64,000 nucleotides of DNA from Streptomyces olivochromogenes (GTDB lineage Bacteria; Actinomycetota; Actinomycetes; Streptomycetales; Streptomycetaceae), in contig NZ_KQ948452.1 of the NCBI RefSeq assembly GCF_001514115.1, positions 350,460 through 414,459 of the forward strand, given 5' to 3'. The notes beneath the pieces are model-generated. The model was not told the DNA's origin. It saw only the letters and a program-made list of their open reading frames with translations, and did no database searches. The translations under genes were made by a program, and so were the position numbers. Shown piece by piece: positions 46,455 through 55,947 of the stretch (the stretch's first letter is position 1; each line of letters starts with the position of its first letter).

Positions 46455-46676
46455 GACGCGAAGCGGGAGGCGAGGCTCTCCCTGCTGGACTGCTTTCCCC
46501 TGGAGACCCGGCGATTTTCCGGCGTCTCCCCCCGCGTGCGCGGCGCGTACGTACGGCTCGGCCTCCTCCCGCTCCCGGTCGGCTGACGCCACTCACCCGG
46601 CGCCAGCAGGCCTCCCCTTCTCGAGCGGGTGGGGACCCGGCGGTGCGTACGGCCGCGCCGGACCTGAGAGGGCCCC
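46455..46676 (+). ncRNA. Candidate mraW RNA leader of the dcw operon
   Basis: A 5' leader of about 215 nt with ordered hairpins: GGGAG (46465-46469) with CTCCC (46478-46482), then a 10-bp bulged stem 46502-46511 / 46519-46529 with an AT-rich loop. Further GC-rich pairing lies before GAGAGGG at rsmH. An mraW RNA motif has been described upstream of this gene in Actinomycetales. Position and the CTGGACTGCTTTCCCCTGGA segment agree with my recollection of it, but I cannot run the covariance model. Confidence 0.5.
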
Positions 46677-47633
46677 TTGAGCCAGAGTCGACACGTCCCG
46701 GTGATGCTCCAGCGGTGCCTGGACATGTTGGCCCCGGCCCTCACCGAGCCGGGCGCCGTGGTCGTCGACTGCACCCTGGGACTCGGCGGCCACAGCGAGG
46801 CGCTGCTGACCCGGTTCCCCGAGGCCCGTCTCGTCGCCCTCGACCGCGACAAGGAGGCACTGCGCCTCTCAGGAGAGCGGCTCGCCCCCTTCGGTGACCG
46901 TGCCACCCTCGTGCACGCGGTCTACGACGAACTGCCCGAGGTGCTCGACCGCCTCGGCATCCCCCGTGTCCAGGGCGTCCTGTTCGACCTGGGCGTCTCC
47001 TCCATGCAACTCGACGAGGCCGACCGCGGCTTCGCCTACGCCCAGGACGCCCCGCTCGACATGCGGATGGACCAGACGACCGGCATCAGCGCGGCCGAGG
47101 TGCTCAACACCTACCCGCCGGGCGAACTGGTGCGCATCCTGCGCGCGTACGGCGAGGAGAAGCAGGCCAAGCGGATCGTCTCCGCCGTCGTGCGCGAACG
47201 CGAGAAGGAACCCTTCAGCAACAGCGCGCGGCTCGTCGAGCTGATCCGCGACTCCCTGCCGCAGGCAGCCAAGCGCACCGGCGGCAACCCCGCCAAGCGC
47301 ACCTTCCAGGCGCTGCGCATCGAGGTCAACGGGGAGCTCAGCGTCCTGGAGCGGGCGATTCCCGCGGCCGTGAAGGCGCTCGCCGTCGGCGGCCGGATCG
47401 CCGTCCTGTCGTACCACTCGCTGGAGGACCGGCTGGTCAAGCAGGTGTTCGCGGCCGGCGCCGCCACCACCGCGCCGCCCGGTCTGCCGGTGGTGCCCGA
47501 GCGCTACCAGCCCCGGCTCAAGCTGCTCACCCGCGGTGCCGAACTTCCCACCGAGGAAGAGGTCGCCGAGAACCGGCGAGCGGCTCCCGCACGACTGCGC
47601 GGGGCCCAGCGCATCCGCGAGGACGCCGAGTGA
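46677..47633 (+). CDS. rsmH: 16S rRNA (cytosine(1402)-N4)-methyltransferase
   Basis: SAM-dependent N4-methylation of C1402 in 16S rRNA (formerly MraW), the first gene of the dcw cluster. At 318 aa it has [15 protein letters not shown] at the start, motif [61 protein letters not shown] and [13 protein letters not shown]. The start is TTG with GAGAGGG upstream. The long leader suggests post-transcriptional control of the whole cluster. ftsL follows after 22 bp. Confidence 0.96.
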   Translation: MSQSRHVPVMLQRCLDMLAPALTEPGAVVVDCTLGLGGHSEALLTRFPEARLVALDRDKEALRLSGERLAPFGDRATLVHAVYDELPEVLDRLGIPRVQGVLFDLGVSSMQLDEADRGFAYAQDAPLDMRMDQTTGISAAEVLNTYPPGELVRILRAYGEEKQAKRIVSAVVREREKEPFSNSARLVELIRDSLPQAAKRTGGNPAKRTFQALRIEVNGELSVLERAIPAAVKALAVGGRIAVLSYHSLEDRLVKQVFAAGAATTAPPGLPVVPERYQPRLKLLTRGAELPTEEEVAENRRAAPARLRGAQRIREDAE

Positions 47634-47655
47634 GGCACCAGGAGGGGGAGATCGA

Positions 47656-48210
47656 GTGAGTAGGAAACCCGAACTCAGGGGGCGGGCCGCCCGGCTCGCC
47701 CGGCTCCTCCCCGCCGGCGGGGGCCATGCCGCCCGCACCCCCTTCGTCCTGCTCGTCGTGCTCCTGCTCGGCGGCGGCCTGATCGGCCTCCTCGTGCTGA
47801 ACTCCGCCCTGAGCGAGGGCTCGTTCCACCTGGACGACCTGCAGAGGGACACCAAGAGCCTCACCGACGAGGAGCAGGCGCTGCAGCGGGACGTGGACAC
47901 CTACTCCGCGCCCGACGCCCTCCAGCGCCGCGCCCGCGAGCTGGGCATGGTGCCCGGCGGCGACCCGGCCTTCCTCAACCCGGACGGCAGCGTCAAGGGC
48001 GTCCCCGGAACGGCCGCCCACCAGTCCTCCGCACGCAACCCGGTGGTCCGCCCGCCCGAGGTCCTCGCCCTCACACAGCCCACGGCCCCGGCCACCGGCG
48101 CCCCGGCGGCCGCCGTCCCCTCCGCAGGCGTCGCCACCCCGCGGATCCCGACCCCGCAGACCCCCGCCCCCACCCCGTCCGCGCAGCCCTCCTCGACCCC
48201 CGGCAGGTGA
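47656..48210 (+). CDS. ftsL: Cell division protein FtsL
   Basis: A 184-aa bitopic division protein. A basic cytoplasmic start (about 1-35) is followed by one membrane helix (TPFVLLVVLLLGGGLIGLLVLNSAL) and a short extracytoplasmic coiled coil (FHLDDLQRDTKSLTDEEQALQRDVDTYSAPDALQRRARELGMVP). A long Pro/Ala/Thr-rich disordered tail (about 110-184) ends the protein. FtsL acts with the septal synthase FtsW-FtsI. GGAGGGGGAG precedes the GTG at 47656. Its stop overlaps the ftsI start (GTGA). Identification rests on topology and position because the family is poorly conserved. Confidence 0.88.
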   Translation: MSRKPELRGRAARLARLLPAGGGHAARTPFVLLVVLLLGGGLIGLLVLNSALSEGSFHLDDLQRDTKSLTDEEQALQRDVDTYSAPDALQRRARELGMVPGGDPAFLNPDGSVKGVPGTAAHQSSARNPVVRPPEVLALTQPTAPATGAPAAAVPSAGVATPRIPTPQTPAPTPSAQPSSTPGR

Positions 48211-50168
48211 CGGAAGTGTCCGACAGGGAACCGCCGCGCCGTCGCGTGCCCGGCCCCGCCAGGCCCGTACGCCCCGGCGGCCAGCGGCGTCCGGGCCCCG
48301 GCGCCCGCCCCGCACGCCGCCCGGGCGCGCCCCGGCCCGGCGGCCCACAGGCCCTGCGGCTGGGCAGCCCCCGTCCCCGGCTGCGCATGGTCAGCCTCAC
48401 CCTGACACTGGTGATGATCGCCTTCGTCGTACGCCTGCTCCAGGTGCAGGCCGTGGACGCCAACGCCTACGTCGCGAAGGCCGAGCAGAACAGGTACGTC
48501 GGCCGCACCCTGGCCGCCACCCGTGGCGGGATCACGGACCGCAACGGCGTGGAGCTCGCGACGAGCGTGGACGCGTACGACATCACGGCCGACCCCACGA
48601 TGTTCACGCAGGACACGACGAAGGTGACGGACGCGCCCGAGCAGGCCGCGGCACTGCTCGGGCCGATCCTCGGCCAGGACGTGGACACCGTCGCCAAGAA
48701 GCTCCGTACGAAGAACACCCGCTACACACTGCTCGCGCACCGCCAGACCCCCCAGGTCTGGAAGCAGATCAAGGACCTGAGGAACACGCTCGCGGTCAAG
48801 GCGGAGACCGACAAGAGCACCGTCAACTTCCTCGCGGGCGTCGTCGCGGTCCCGGCCAGCAAGCGCGTGTATCCGAACGGCGCTCTCGCCGCCGGGATAC
48901 TGGGCTGGGTCAACGCCGACGGCAAGGGCGGCGGCGGAGTCGAGCAGAAGCTGAACAAGGAACTCGCCGGCAAGGACGGCAAGATCCGCTACGCCCAGTC
49001 CGGCGGCCGTCAGGTGCCGACCGCGGGGTCGACGGAGACACCCGCCGTGGCGGGCTCCGACGTCGAACTGACCATCAACCGCGACATCCAGTGGGCCGCG
49101 CAGAACGCCATCAGCGAGCAGGTGAAGGCGTCCAGGGCGGACCGCGGGTACGTGATCGTGCAGGACGCCCGCAACGGCGAGATCCTCGCCATGGCGAACT
49201 CGCCCGGCTTCGACCCCAACGACCTCACCCAGGCCGACGCGGCGGCCCTGGGCAACGCGGCCCTCCAGGACGCGTACGAACCCGGCTCCACCGCCAAGGT
49301 CATGTCGATGGCAGCCGTTCTGGAGGAGAACGCCGCAACACCCGAGACGCACGTGGTCGTGCCCAACCGGCTGCACCGCGGCGACCGCCTCTTCCAGGAC
49401 GACGTCGACCACAAGACCTGGAACCTGACGCTCAACGGCGTGCTCGCCAAGTCCAGCAACATTGGCACCATCCTGGCGACCGGCCAGCTCGGCAAGACGC
49501 AGAAGGCGGCGAACCAGGTCCTCTACTCGTATCTGCGCAAGTTCGGCATCGGCAGCTATACCGGGCTCGGCTTCCCCGGCGAGACGAAGGGCATCCTGGC
49601 GCCCGCCGACAAGTGGTCGACCTCCCAGCAGTACACGATTCCTTTCGGCCAGGGCATGTCGATCAACGCGATGCAGGCGGCCTCCGTCTACTCGACGATC
49701 GCCAACGGCGGCGTACGCGTCGAGCCGACACTGGTGCGCGGCACGAAGGGGCCCGACGGCCTGTTCACCCCGGCCTCCCAGCCCAAGAAGACGAGGGTCG
49801 TGAGCGAGAAGACGGCGAAGACCCTCGCCCAGATGCTGGAGTCCGTCGTGGACGACGAGCAGGGCACCGGCGCCAAGGCGCGCATCCCCGGCTACCGGGT
49901 CGCGGGCAAGACGGGTACGGCCAACCGCGTGGATCCGGCCACCGGCAAGTACCACGGCTACACCTCGTCGTTCGCCGGCTTCGCCCCCGCCGACAAGCCC
50001 CGGATCACCGTCTACTGCGCGATCCAGAACGCCACCAAGGGCAGCTACTTCGGCGGCCAGATCTGCGGACCCATCTACAAGCAGGTCATGGAGTTCGCGC
50101 TCAAGACCCTCCAGGTCCCGCCCACCGGAGCGGGGGCCGCCAATCTGCCCGTGACCTTCACGCCGTGA
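48207..50168 (+). CDS. ftsI: Septal transpeptidase FtsI (class B PBP)
   Basis: Cross-links septal peptidoglycan. At 653 aa it has a cytoplasmic Pro/Arg-rich N-terminus (1-55) and one membrane helix (MVSLTLTLVMIAFVVRLLQV). A pedestal domain is followed by the transpeptidase domain with catalytic Ser361 in EPGSTAKVM (SxxK), SSN in LAKSSNIG and KTG in VAGKTGTANR at about 567. There is no C-terminal PASTA domain. The GTG start overlaps the ftsL stop. A pair of competing hairpins lies between this gene and murE. Confidence 0.96.
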   Translation: MTEVSDREPPRRRVPGPARPVRPGGQRRPGPGARPARRPGAPRPGGPQALRLGSPRPRLRMVSLTLTLVMIAFVVRLLQVQAVDANAYVAKAEQNRYVGRTLAATRGGITDRNGVELATSVDAYDITADPTMFTQDTTKVTDAPEQAAALLGPILGQDVDTVAKKLRTKNTRYTLLAHRQTPQVWKQIKDLRNTLAVKAETDKSTVNFLAGVVAVPASKRVYPNGALAAGILGWVNADGKGGGGVEQKLNKELAGKDGKIRYAQSGGRQVPTAGSTETPAVAGSDVELTINRDIQWAAQNAISEQVKASRADRGYVIVQDARNGEILAMANSPGFDPNDLTQADAAALGNAALQDAYEPGSTAKVMSMAAVLEENAATPETHVVVPNRLHRGDRLFQDDVDHKTWNLTLNGVLAKSSNIGTILATGQLGKTQKAANQVLYSYLRKFGIGSYTGLGFPGETKGILAPADKWSTSQQYTIPFGQGMSINAMQAASVYSTIANGGVRVEPTLVRGTKGPDGLFTPASQPKKTRVVSEKTAKTLAQMLESVVDDEQGTGAKARIPGYRVAGKTGTANRVDPATGKYHGYTSSFAGFAPADKPRITVYCAIQNATKGSYFGGQICGPIYKQVMEFALKTLQVPPTGAGAANLPVTFTP

Positions 50169-50185
50169 TCGATTCCGGCCATATC

Positions 50186-50222
50186 CCCTGATCAGGACTT
50201 GATCAGGGTCCGGCCAGGACCC
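50186..50222 (+). promoter_or_regulatory. Overlapping alternative hairpins between ftsI and murE
   Basis: CCCTGATCA (50186-50194) pairs perfectly with 50200-50208 (9 bp, 5-nt loop). GGGTCC (50206-50211) can pair with GGACCC (50217-50222). The two stems share GGG at 50206-50208 and so exclude each other. They lie 18 nt after ftsI and about 40 nt before murE, the first non-overlapping junction inside the ftsL-murD block. Confidence 0.5.
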
Positions 50223-50260
50223 GGACAAGACCGCACGCACAACGGACCAGGAACCAGCTC

Positions 50261-51916
50261 GTGACAACGATCACCCCGGATTCCGGGAACCACGGCTCGC
50301 CACGCCCCTCGCTTCGCTCGGGCGGGGGTGCGCCCGGTACGCTCACCGCCGTGCCACACGCTGATCAGTCCCAAACCACCCAGAAGGGCGTTCCTGTGAC
50401 ATATCCGGGGCCGCCGCGACCGGTCCAGAACTCCGCCACACCCCTCGCGGAGCTCGCCGATCAGCTGGGTGTCACCGCCCCGGCGCCGAGTGCGGAGGTC
50501 ACGGGCATCACCCATGACTCCCGCGCGGTGCGCCCCGGAGACCTCTACGCCGCGCTGCCGGGTGCCCGCCTGCACGGCGCCGACTTCGTGACGCAGGCGG
50601 CCGGTCTCGGCGCGGTCGCCGTGCTGACCGACCCGACCGGCGCCGAGCGCGCCGCCGCCACCGGGCTGCCGGTCCTCGTCGTCGACGACCCGCGCGGCCT
50701 GATGGGAGAGCTCGCGGCCACCATCTACGGCCACCCGGGGCGCGATCTGCTCCAGATCGGTATCACCGGCACCTCCGGCAAGACCACCACGGCCTATCTC
50801 GTCGAGGGCGGCCTGAAGACGCTCCGCTCCACAGGCCTGATCGGCACGGTGGAGATGCGCATCGGCGAGGAGCGCATCAAGTCGGAGCGCACCACCCCCG
50901 AAGCAACCGACCTCCAGGCGCTGTTCGCGGTGATGCGCGAGCGCGGCGTCGACGCGGTCGCGATGGAGGTCTCCAGCCACGCGCTGGTCCTCGGGCGGGT
51001 CGACGGCTGCGTCTTCGACATCGCCGTCTTCAACAACCTCAGCCCGGAACACATGGAGTTCCACTCCGACATGGAGGACTACTTCCGGGCCAAGGCGCAG
51101 CTGTTCACGCCGCAACGCAGCAAACTCGGCGTCGTCAACCTCGACGACGAGTACGGGCGCAGGTTGGCCGAGGAGGCCACCGTCCCCGTCGTCACCTTCT
51201 CCGCCGAAGGACACCCGGACGCCGACTGGCGCGCCGAGGAGGTCGAGGTCGGCCCGATGGACTCGGCGTTCGTCGCGGTCGGCCCCAAGGGCGAGCGGAT
51301 CACCGCCAAGTCGCCGCTCGCGGGCCCCTTCAACGTGGCGAACACCCTCGCCGCAATCGTCGCCCTCGCCGTCGCCGGGATCGACCCGCAGACCGCCGCC
51401 GACGGCATCGCCGCCGTCCCGGGCGTGCCGGGCCGCCTGGAGCGCGTGGACGCGGGACAGCCCTACCTCGCGGTCGTCGACTACGCCCACAAGACGGACG
51501 CCGTCGAATCGGTCCTGCGCGCGCTGCGCAAGGTCACCGAGGGCAGGCTGCACGTCGTGCTCGGCTGCGGCGGCGACCGAGACAAGACCAAGCGGATGCC
51601 GATGGGCGCCGCCGCGGCGCGGCTCGCCGACACCGCCGTACTGACATCGGACAATCCCCGCTCGGAGGACCCCCTCGCGATCCTCGCGACGATGCTCGCG
51701 GGCGCCGCCGAGGTGCCGGCGCACGAGCGTGGCGAGGTCCAGGTCTTCGAGGACCGGGCCGCCGCCATCGCCGCCGTCGTCGCCCGGGCGCGGCCCGGCG
51801 ACACCGTGCTGGTCGCGGGCAAGGGCCACGAGCAGGGCCAGGACATCGCCGGGGTGGTGCGTCCCTTCGACGACCGCCAGGTGCTTCGCGAAGCTATCCA
51901 GAAGACCCAGGGATGA
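50261..51916 (+). CDS. murE: UDP-MurNAc-tripeptide synthetase (MurE)
   Basis: Adds the diamino acid (LL-diaminopimelate in Streptomyces) to UDP-MurNAc-L-Ala-D-Glu. At 551 aa the P-loop GITGTSGKTTTAYLVEGG is at about 166, TTPEATDLQ and MEVSSHAL are substrate and Mg regions, and DNPRSEDP at about 464 is the diaminopimelate-recognition motif. The GTG at 50261 follows AGGAA. A second GTG at 50396 with GAAGGG is an alternative that would remove 45 low-complexity residues. murF starts 4 bp after the stop. Confidence 0.95.
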   Translation: MTTITPDSGNHGSPRPSLRSGGGAPGTLTAVPHADQSQTTQKGVPVTYPGPPRPVQNSATPLAELADQLGVTAPAPSAEVTGITHDSRAVRPGDLYAALPGARLHGADFVTQAAGLGAVAVLTDPTGAERAAATGLPVLVVDDPRGLMGELAATIYGHPGRDLLQIGITGTSGKTTTAYLVEGGLKTLRSTGLIGTVEMRIGEERIKSERTTPEATDLQALFAVMRERGVDAVAMEVSSHALVLGRVDGCVFDIAVFNNLSPEHMEFHSDMEDYFRAKAQLFTPQRSKLGVVNLDDEYGRRLAEEATVPVVTFSAEGHPDADWRAEEVEVGPMDSAFVAVGPKGERITAKSPLAGPFNVANTLAAIVALAVAGIDPQTAADGIAAVPGVPGRLERVDAGQPYLAVVDYAHKTDAVESVLRALRKVTEGRLHVVLGCGGDRDKTKRMPMGAAAARLADTAVLTSDNPRSEDPLAILATMLAGAAEVPAHERGEVQVFEDRAAAIAAVVARARPGDTVLVAGKGHEQGQDIAGVVRPFDDRQVLREAIQKTQG

Positions 51917-51920
51917 ACTT

Positions 51921-53351
51921 GTGATCGCCCTCTCTCTCGCCGAGATCGCAGCAGTCGTCGGCGGGCAGACGTACGACATACCGGATCCGGCGGTACAGGT
52001 CACCGGACCGGTCGTCAGAGACTCCCGTGAAGTGGAGCCAGGCAGCCTCTTCGTCGCCTTCGTCGGCGAGCGCGTGGACGGCCACGACTTCGCCGAGGCC
52101 GTCGTCGCGGCGGGCGCGGTCGCCGTACTGGCCTCCCGGCCCGTCGGCGTGCCCGCGATCGTCGTCGAGGACGTGCAGGCGGCCCTGGGCGCCCTCGCGC
52201 GTCACGTCGTCGAACGCCTCGGCGCGACCCTCGTGGCCCTCACCGGCTCCGCGGGCAAGACCAGCACCAAGGACCTGATCGCCCAGGTCCTGCGGAGCAA
52301 GGCGCCGACCGTCTTCACGCCCGGCTCGCTCAACAACGAGATCGGGCTGCCGCTGACCGCGCTGAGCGCCACCGAGGAGACCAGGTTCCTCGTCCTGGAG
52401 ATGGGCGCCCGCGGCATCGGCCACATCAGCTACCTCACGCACCTGACGCCACCGAGGATCGGCCTCGTCCTGAACGTCGGGACCGCCCACATCGGTGAGT
52501 TCGGCGGCCGCGAACAGATTGCACAGGCGAAGGGCGAGCTCGTCGAGAGCCTTCCGCCGTCGGAAGCGGGCGGTGTCGCCGTCCTCAACGCCGACGACCC
52601 CCTCGTACGCGCCATGGCGTCCCGCACGAAAGCGCGCGTGATTTTCTTCGGAGAGTCCGGCGAAGCGGACGTACGTGCCGAGAACGTCCGTCTCACGGAC
52701 GCTGGACAGCCCGCATTCAGGCTTCACACACCCTCCGGGTGCAGCGATGTGACCATGCGCCTGTACGGTGAGCATCACGTGTCGAACGCGCTCGCCGCGG
52801 CCGCCGTCGCCCATGAGCTGGGCATGTCCGCAGACGAGATCGCCCTCGCGCTCTCCGAGGCGGGCTCCCTCTCCCGCTGGCGGATGGAGGTCACCGAGCG
52901 CCCGGACGGCGTGACGGTCGTCAACGACGCCTACAACGCGAACCCCGAGTCCATGCGAGCCGCCCTGCGCGCGCTCGCGGCAATGGGCAAAGCCGCACAG
53001 GCACAAGGGGGTCGGACGTGGGCGGTGCTCGGTCAGATGGCCGAGCTCGGGGACGAGGCGCTCGCCGAGCACGACGCGGTCGGGCGGCTCGCCGTCCGAC
53101 TCAACGTCAGCAAGCTCGTCGCGGTCGGGGGCAGGGAAGCTTCCTGGCTCCAACTGGGCGCATATAACGAGGGTTCGTGGGGTGAGGAGTCGGTGCACGT
53201 GTCCGACGCACAGGCGGCTGTCGACCTGTTGCGCAGCGAGTTGCGCCCGGGGGACGTCGTGCTCGTGAAGGCGTCCCGGTCGGTCGGGCTCGAACGGGTG
53301 GCGCAGGCGCTGCTCGACGGCGGTGCCGAGGGTGAGGTCGCGGCCCGATGA
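51921..53351 (+). CDS. murF: UDP-MurNAc-tripeptide:D-Ala-D-Ala ligase (MurF)
   Basis: Completes the UDP-MurNAc pentapeptide. At 476 aa the ATP motif [15 protein letters not shown] lies at about 106, followed by [28 protein letters not shown], and [17 protein letters not shown], with [14 protein letters not shown] near the C-terminus. The GTG at 51921 is chosen from the MurE-MurF spacing and the purine-rich tract before it. The stop overlaps mraY. Confidence 0.96.
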   Translation: MIALSLAEIAAVVGGQTYDIPDPAVQVTGPVVRDSREVEPGSLFVAFVGERVDGHDFAEAVVAAGAVAVLASRPVGVPAIVVEDVQAALGALARHVVERLGATLVALTGSAGKTSTKDLIAQVLRSKAPTVFTPGSLNNEIGLPLTALSATEETRFLVLEMGARGIGHISYLTHLTPPRIGLVLNVGTAHIGEFGGREQIAQAKGELVESLPPSEAGGVAVLNADDPLVRAMASRTKARVIFFGESGEADVRAENVRLTDAGQPAFRLHTPSGCSDVTMRLYGEHHVSNALAAAAVAHELGMSADEIALALSEAGSLSRWRMEVTERPDGVTVVNDAYNANPESMRAALRALAAMGKAAQAQGGRTWAVLGQMAELGDEALAEHDAVGRLAVRLNVSKLVAVGGREASWLQLGAYNEGSWGEESVHVSDAQAAVDLLRSELRPGDVVLVKASRSVGLERVAQALLDGGAEGEVAAR

Positions 53352-54421
53352 TGAACCAGATCCTGTTCGCAGGAGTCATTGGTCTGTTCCTGACCCTGAT
53401 CGGGACCCCGCTGCTGATCAAGCTGCTGGCCCGCAAGGGCTATGGGCAGTACATCCGCGACGACGGTCCGAAGGAGCACCACAGCAAGCGTGGTACTCCG
53501 ACGATGGGTGGTATCGCCTTCATCCTGGCGACGATCATCGCGTACTTCCTGTCCAAGGTGATCACGGGCAAACCGCCGACCTTCTCGGGTCTGCTGGTGC
53601 TCGGCCTGATGGCCGGCATGGGCCTGGTCGGCTTCCTGGACGACTACATCAAGATCGTCAAGCGGCGTTCGCTCGGTCTGCGGGCCAAGGCGAAGATGGC
53701 CGGTCAGCTGATCGTCGGCATCTCCTTCGCGGTCCTCGCGCTGCAGTTCGCGGACAACCACGGCAACACCCCGGCCTCCACCAGGCTCTCCTTCGTGGAG
53801 GACTTCGGCTGGACCATCGGCCCGGTGCTCTTCGTGGTCTGGGCCCTGTTCATGATTCTCGCCATGTCCAACGGCGTGAACCTGACCGACGGTCTTGACG
53901 GTCTCGCCACCGGCGCCGCGACCATGGTCTTCGGCGCGTACACCTTCATCGGCGTCTGGCAGTTCCAGGAGTCCTGCGCCAACGCGCAGACCCTGACCAA
54001 CCCGGCCGCCTGCTACGAGGTACGAGATCCACTCGACCTCGCGGTCGTCGCCTCCGCCCTGATGGGAGCCTGCTTCGGCTTCCTGTGGTGGAACACCTCG
54101 CCCGCCAAGATCTTCATGGGTGACACCGGCTCGCTGGCCCTCGGCGGCGCGCTCGCCGGTCTCGCGATCTGCTCGCGCACGGAGCTGCTGGTCGCGCTCC
54201 TCGGCGGCCTCTTCGTCCTGATCACCATGTCGGTCGTCATCCAGGTCGGCTCCTTCCGGCTCACCGGCAGGCGCGTCTTCCGCATGGCACCACTCCAGCA
54301 CCACTTCGAACTAAAGGGGTGGTCCGAAGTCCTTGTCGTGGTCCGCTTCTGGATCATCCAGGGCATGTGCGTCATCGTGGGTCTGGGCCTCTTCTACGCA
54401 GGATGGGCAGCCAAGAAGTGA
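53348..54421 (+). CDS. mraY: Phospho-MurNAc-pentapeptide transferase (MraY)
   Basis: Integral membrane enzyme that forms lipid I from UDP-MurNAc-pentapeptide and undecaprenyl phosphate. At 357 aa it has about ten hydrophobic segments. Conserved cytoplasmic-loop motifs are [29 protein letters not shown] (the Asp pair), [15 protein letters not shown] and [12 protein letters not shown], and the HHFELKGW segment near the end is diagnostic. The start overlaps murF (ATGA) and the stop overlaps murD (GTGA). Confidence 0.97.
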   Translation: MMNQILFAGVIGLFLTLIGTPLLIKLLARKGYGQYIRDDGPKEHHSKRGTPTMGGIAFILATIIAYFLSKVITGKPPTFSGLLVLGLMAGMGLVGFLDDYIKIVKRRSLGLRAKAKMAGQLIVGISFAVLALQFADNHGNTPASTRLSFVEDFGWTIGPVLFVVWALFMILAMSNGVNLTDGLDGLATGAATMVFGAYTFIGVWQFQESCANAQTLTNPAACYEVRDPLDLAVVASALMGACFGFLWWNTSPAKIFMGDTGSLALGGALAGLAICSRTELLVALLGGLFVLITMSVVIQVGSFRLTGRRVFRMAPLQHHFELKGWSEVLVVVRFWIIQGMCVIVGLGLFYAGWAAKK

Positions 54422-55827
54422 CCGACTGGCAGGGTAAGCACGTCACCGTCGCCGGGCTCGGCGTCTCCGGTATCCCGGCGGCCAAGGTGCTGCACGGTCT
54501 CGGCGCCGTCGTCACGGTCGTCAACGACGGCGACGACGAGCGCTCCCGGGCGCAGGCCGCGGAGCTGGCGGCGCTCGGCATCACCGTGCGCCTCGGTGAC
54601 GGCGCCACCCTGCCCGAGGGCACCGAGCTCATCGTCACCGCGCCCGGCTGGAAGCCGGACAAGCCGCTGTTCGCCGCGGCCGCCGCGGCGGACGTCCCGG
54701 TCTGGGGCGACGTCGAACTGGCCTGGCGGCTGAGAGGTCCCGACGCGGCCCCCTGGCTGGCCGTCACCGGCACCAACGGCAAGACCACGACCGTGCAGAT
54801 GCTCGCCTCGATCCTGAAGGCGGCCGGGCTGCGCACGGCCGCGGTCGGCAACATCGGGGTCTCCCTCCTCGACGCGGTCCTCGGCGAGGAGCGGTACGAC
54901 GTCCTGGCGGTGGAGCTGTCGAGCTATCAGCTGCACTGGGCGCCGTCACTGCGCGCGCACTCGGCCGCCGTGCTGAACCTGGCACCGGATCACCTCGACT
55001 GGCACGGCTCCATGGAGGCGTACGCCGCCGACAAGGGCCGTATCTACGAAGGCAATCGGGTCGCCTGCGTCTACAACCTCGCCGACAAGGCCACCGAGGA
55101 CCTGGTGCGCGAGGCGGACGTCGAGGAGGGCTGCCGGGCGGTCGGCTTCACCCTCGGCACCCCCGGACCCTCCCAACTGGGCGTCGTGGAAGGCATCCTG
55201 GTCGACCGGGCCTTCGTCGAGAACCGGCAGAAGAACGCCCAGGAACTCGCCGAGGTCTCCGACGTCAACCCGCCCGCCCCGCACAACGTCGCCAACGCCC
55301 TTGCGGCGGCGGCCCTGGCGCGCGCCTTCGGGGTGCCCGCCGCGGCCGTACGGGACGGGCTGCGGGCCTTCACGCCGGACGCCCACCGCATCGCGCACGT
55401 CGCCGACGTGGACGGCGTCGCGTACGTCGACGACTCCAAGGCGACCAACACGCATGCCGCGGAAGCCTCTTTGGCGGCCTACGAGTCGATCGTGTGGATC
55501 GCGGGCGGACTCGCCAAGGGCGCGACCTTCGACGAGCTGGTCGCCAAGTCGGCCAAGCGACTTCGGGGCGTCGTGCTCATCGGCGCGGATCGGGCTCTGA
55601 TCCGTGAAGCCCTTGTGCGACACGCGCCGGAAGTACCCGTCGTCGACCTCGACCGGACCGACACTGGGGCGATGCTCGCGGCGGTTCGGGAGGCGCGGGG
55701 GCTCGCCCGCGAGGGCGACACGGTGTTGCTGGCGCCGGCCTGTGCCTCCATGGACATGTTCGCCAACTACAACAAGCGCGGGGACGCGTTCGCGGAGGCG
55801 GTCCGCGAACTCGGCGCGAGCGCCTGA
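54418..55827 (+). CDS. murD: UDP-MurNAc-L-alanine:D-glutamate ligase (MurD)
   Basis: Adds D-Glu to UDP-MurNAc-L-Ala. At 469 aa it has an N-terminal nucleotide-sugar domain ([21 protein letters not shown]), P-loop [15 protein letters not shown] at about 116, [10 protein letters not shown] and the [12 protein letters not shown] region; [13 protein letters not shown] is the C-terminal substrate motif. The GTG at 54418 overlaps the mraY stop. ftsW begins 120 bp later. Confidence 0.96.
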   Translation: MTDWQGKHVTVAGLGVSGIPAAKVLHGLGAVVTVVNDGDDERSRAQAAELAALGITVRLGDGATLPEGTELIVTAPGWKPDKPLFAAAAAADVPVWGDVELAWRLRGPDAAPWLAVTGTNGKTTTVQMLASILKAAGLRTAAVGNIGVSLLDAVLGEERYDVLAVELSSYQLHWAPSLRAHSAAVLNLAPDHLDWHGSMEAYAADKGRIYEGNRVACVYNLADKATEDLVREADVEEGCRAVGFTLGTPGPSQLGVVEGILVDRAFVENRQKNAQELAEVSDVNPPAPHNVANALAAAALARAFGVPAAAVRDGLRAFTPDAHRIAHVADVDGVAYVDDSKATNTHAAEASLAAYESIVWIAGGLAKGATFDELVAKSAKRLRGVVLIGADRALIREALVRHAPEVPVVDLDRTDTGAMLAAVREARGLAREGDTVLLAPACASMDMFANYNKRGDAFAEAVRELGASA

Positions 55828-55947
55828 CGGCGGGTCTCGGACGGTCCGGGCGCGCCCGGGATCCTTGGGAGGGACGCGTGACGCCATGGTGGGGACCTCC
55901 ATCGCCCTGTGGGACGCCCTCCCGGGGCATGGCGGACGGAGCCGGTG

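Noticed and set aside
46240..46676. mraZ gene upstream of rsmH
   Set aside because: No frame of suitable length or SpoVT/AbrB-like motif on either strand; the stretch looks like promoter plus RNA leader.
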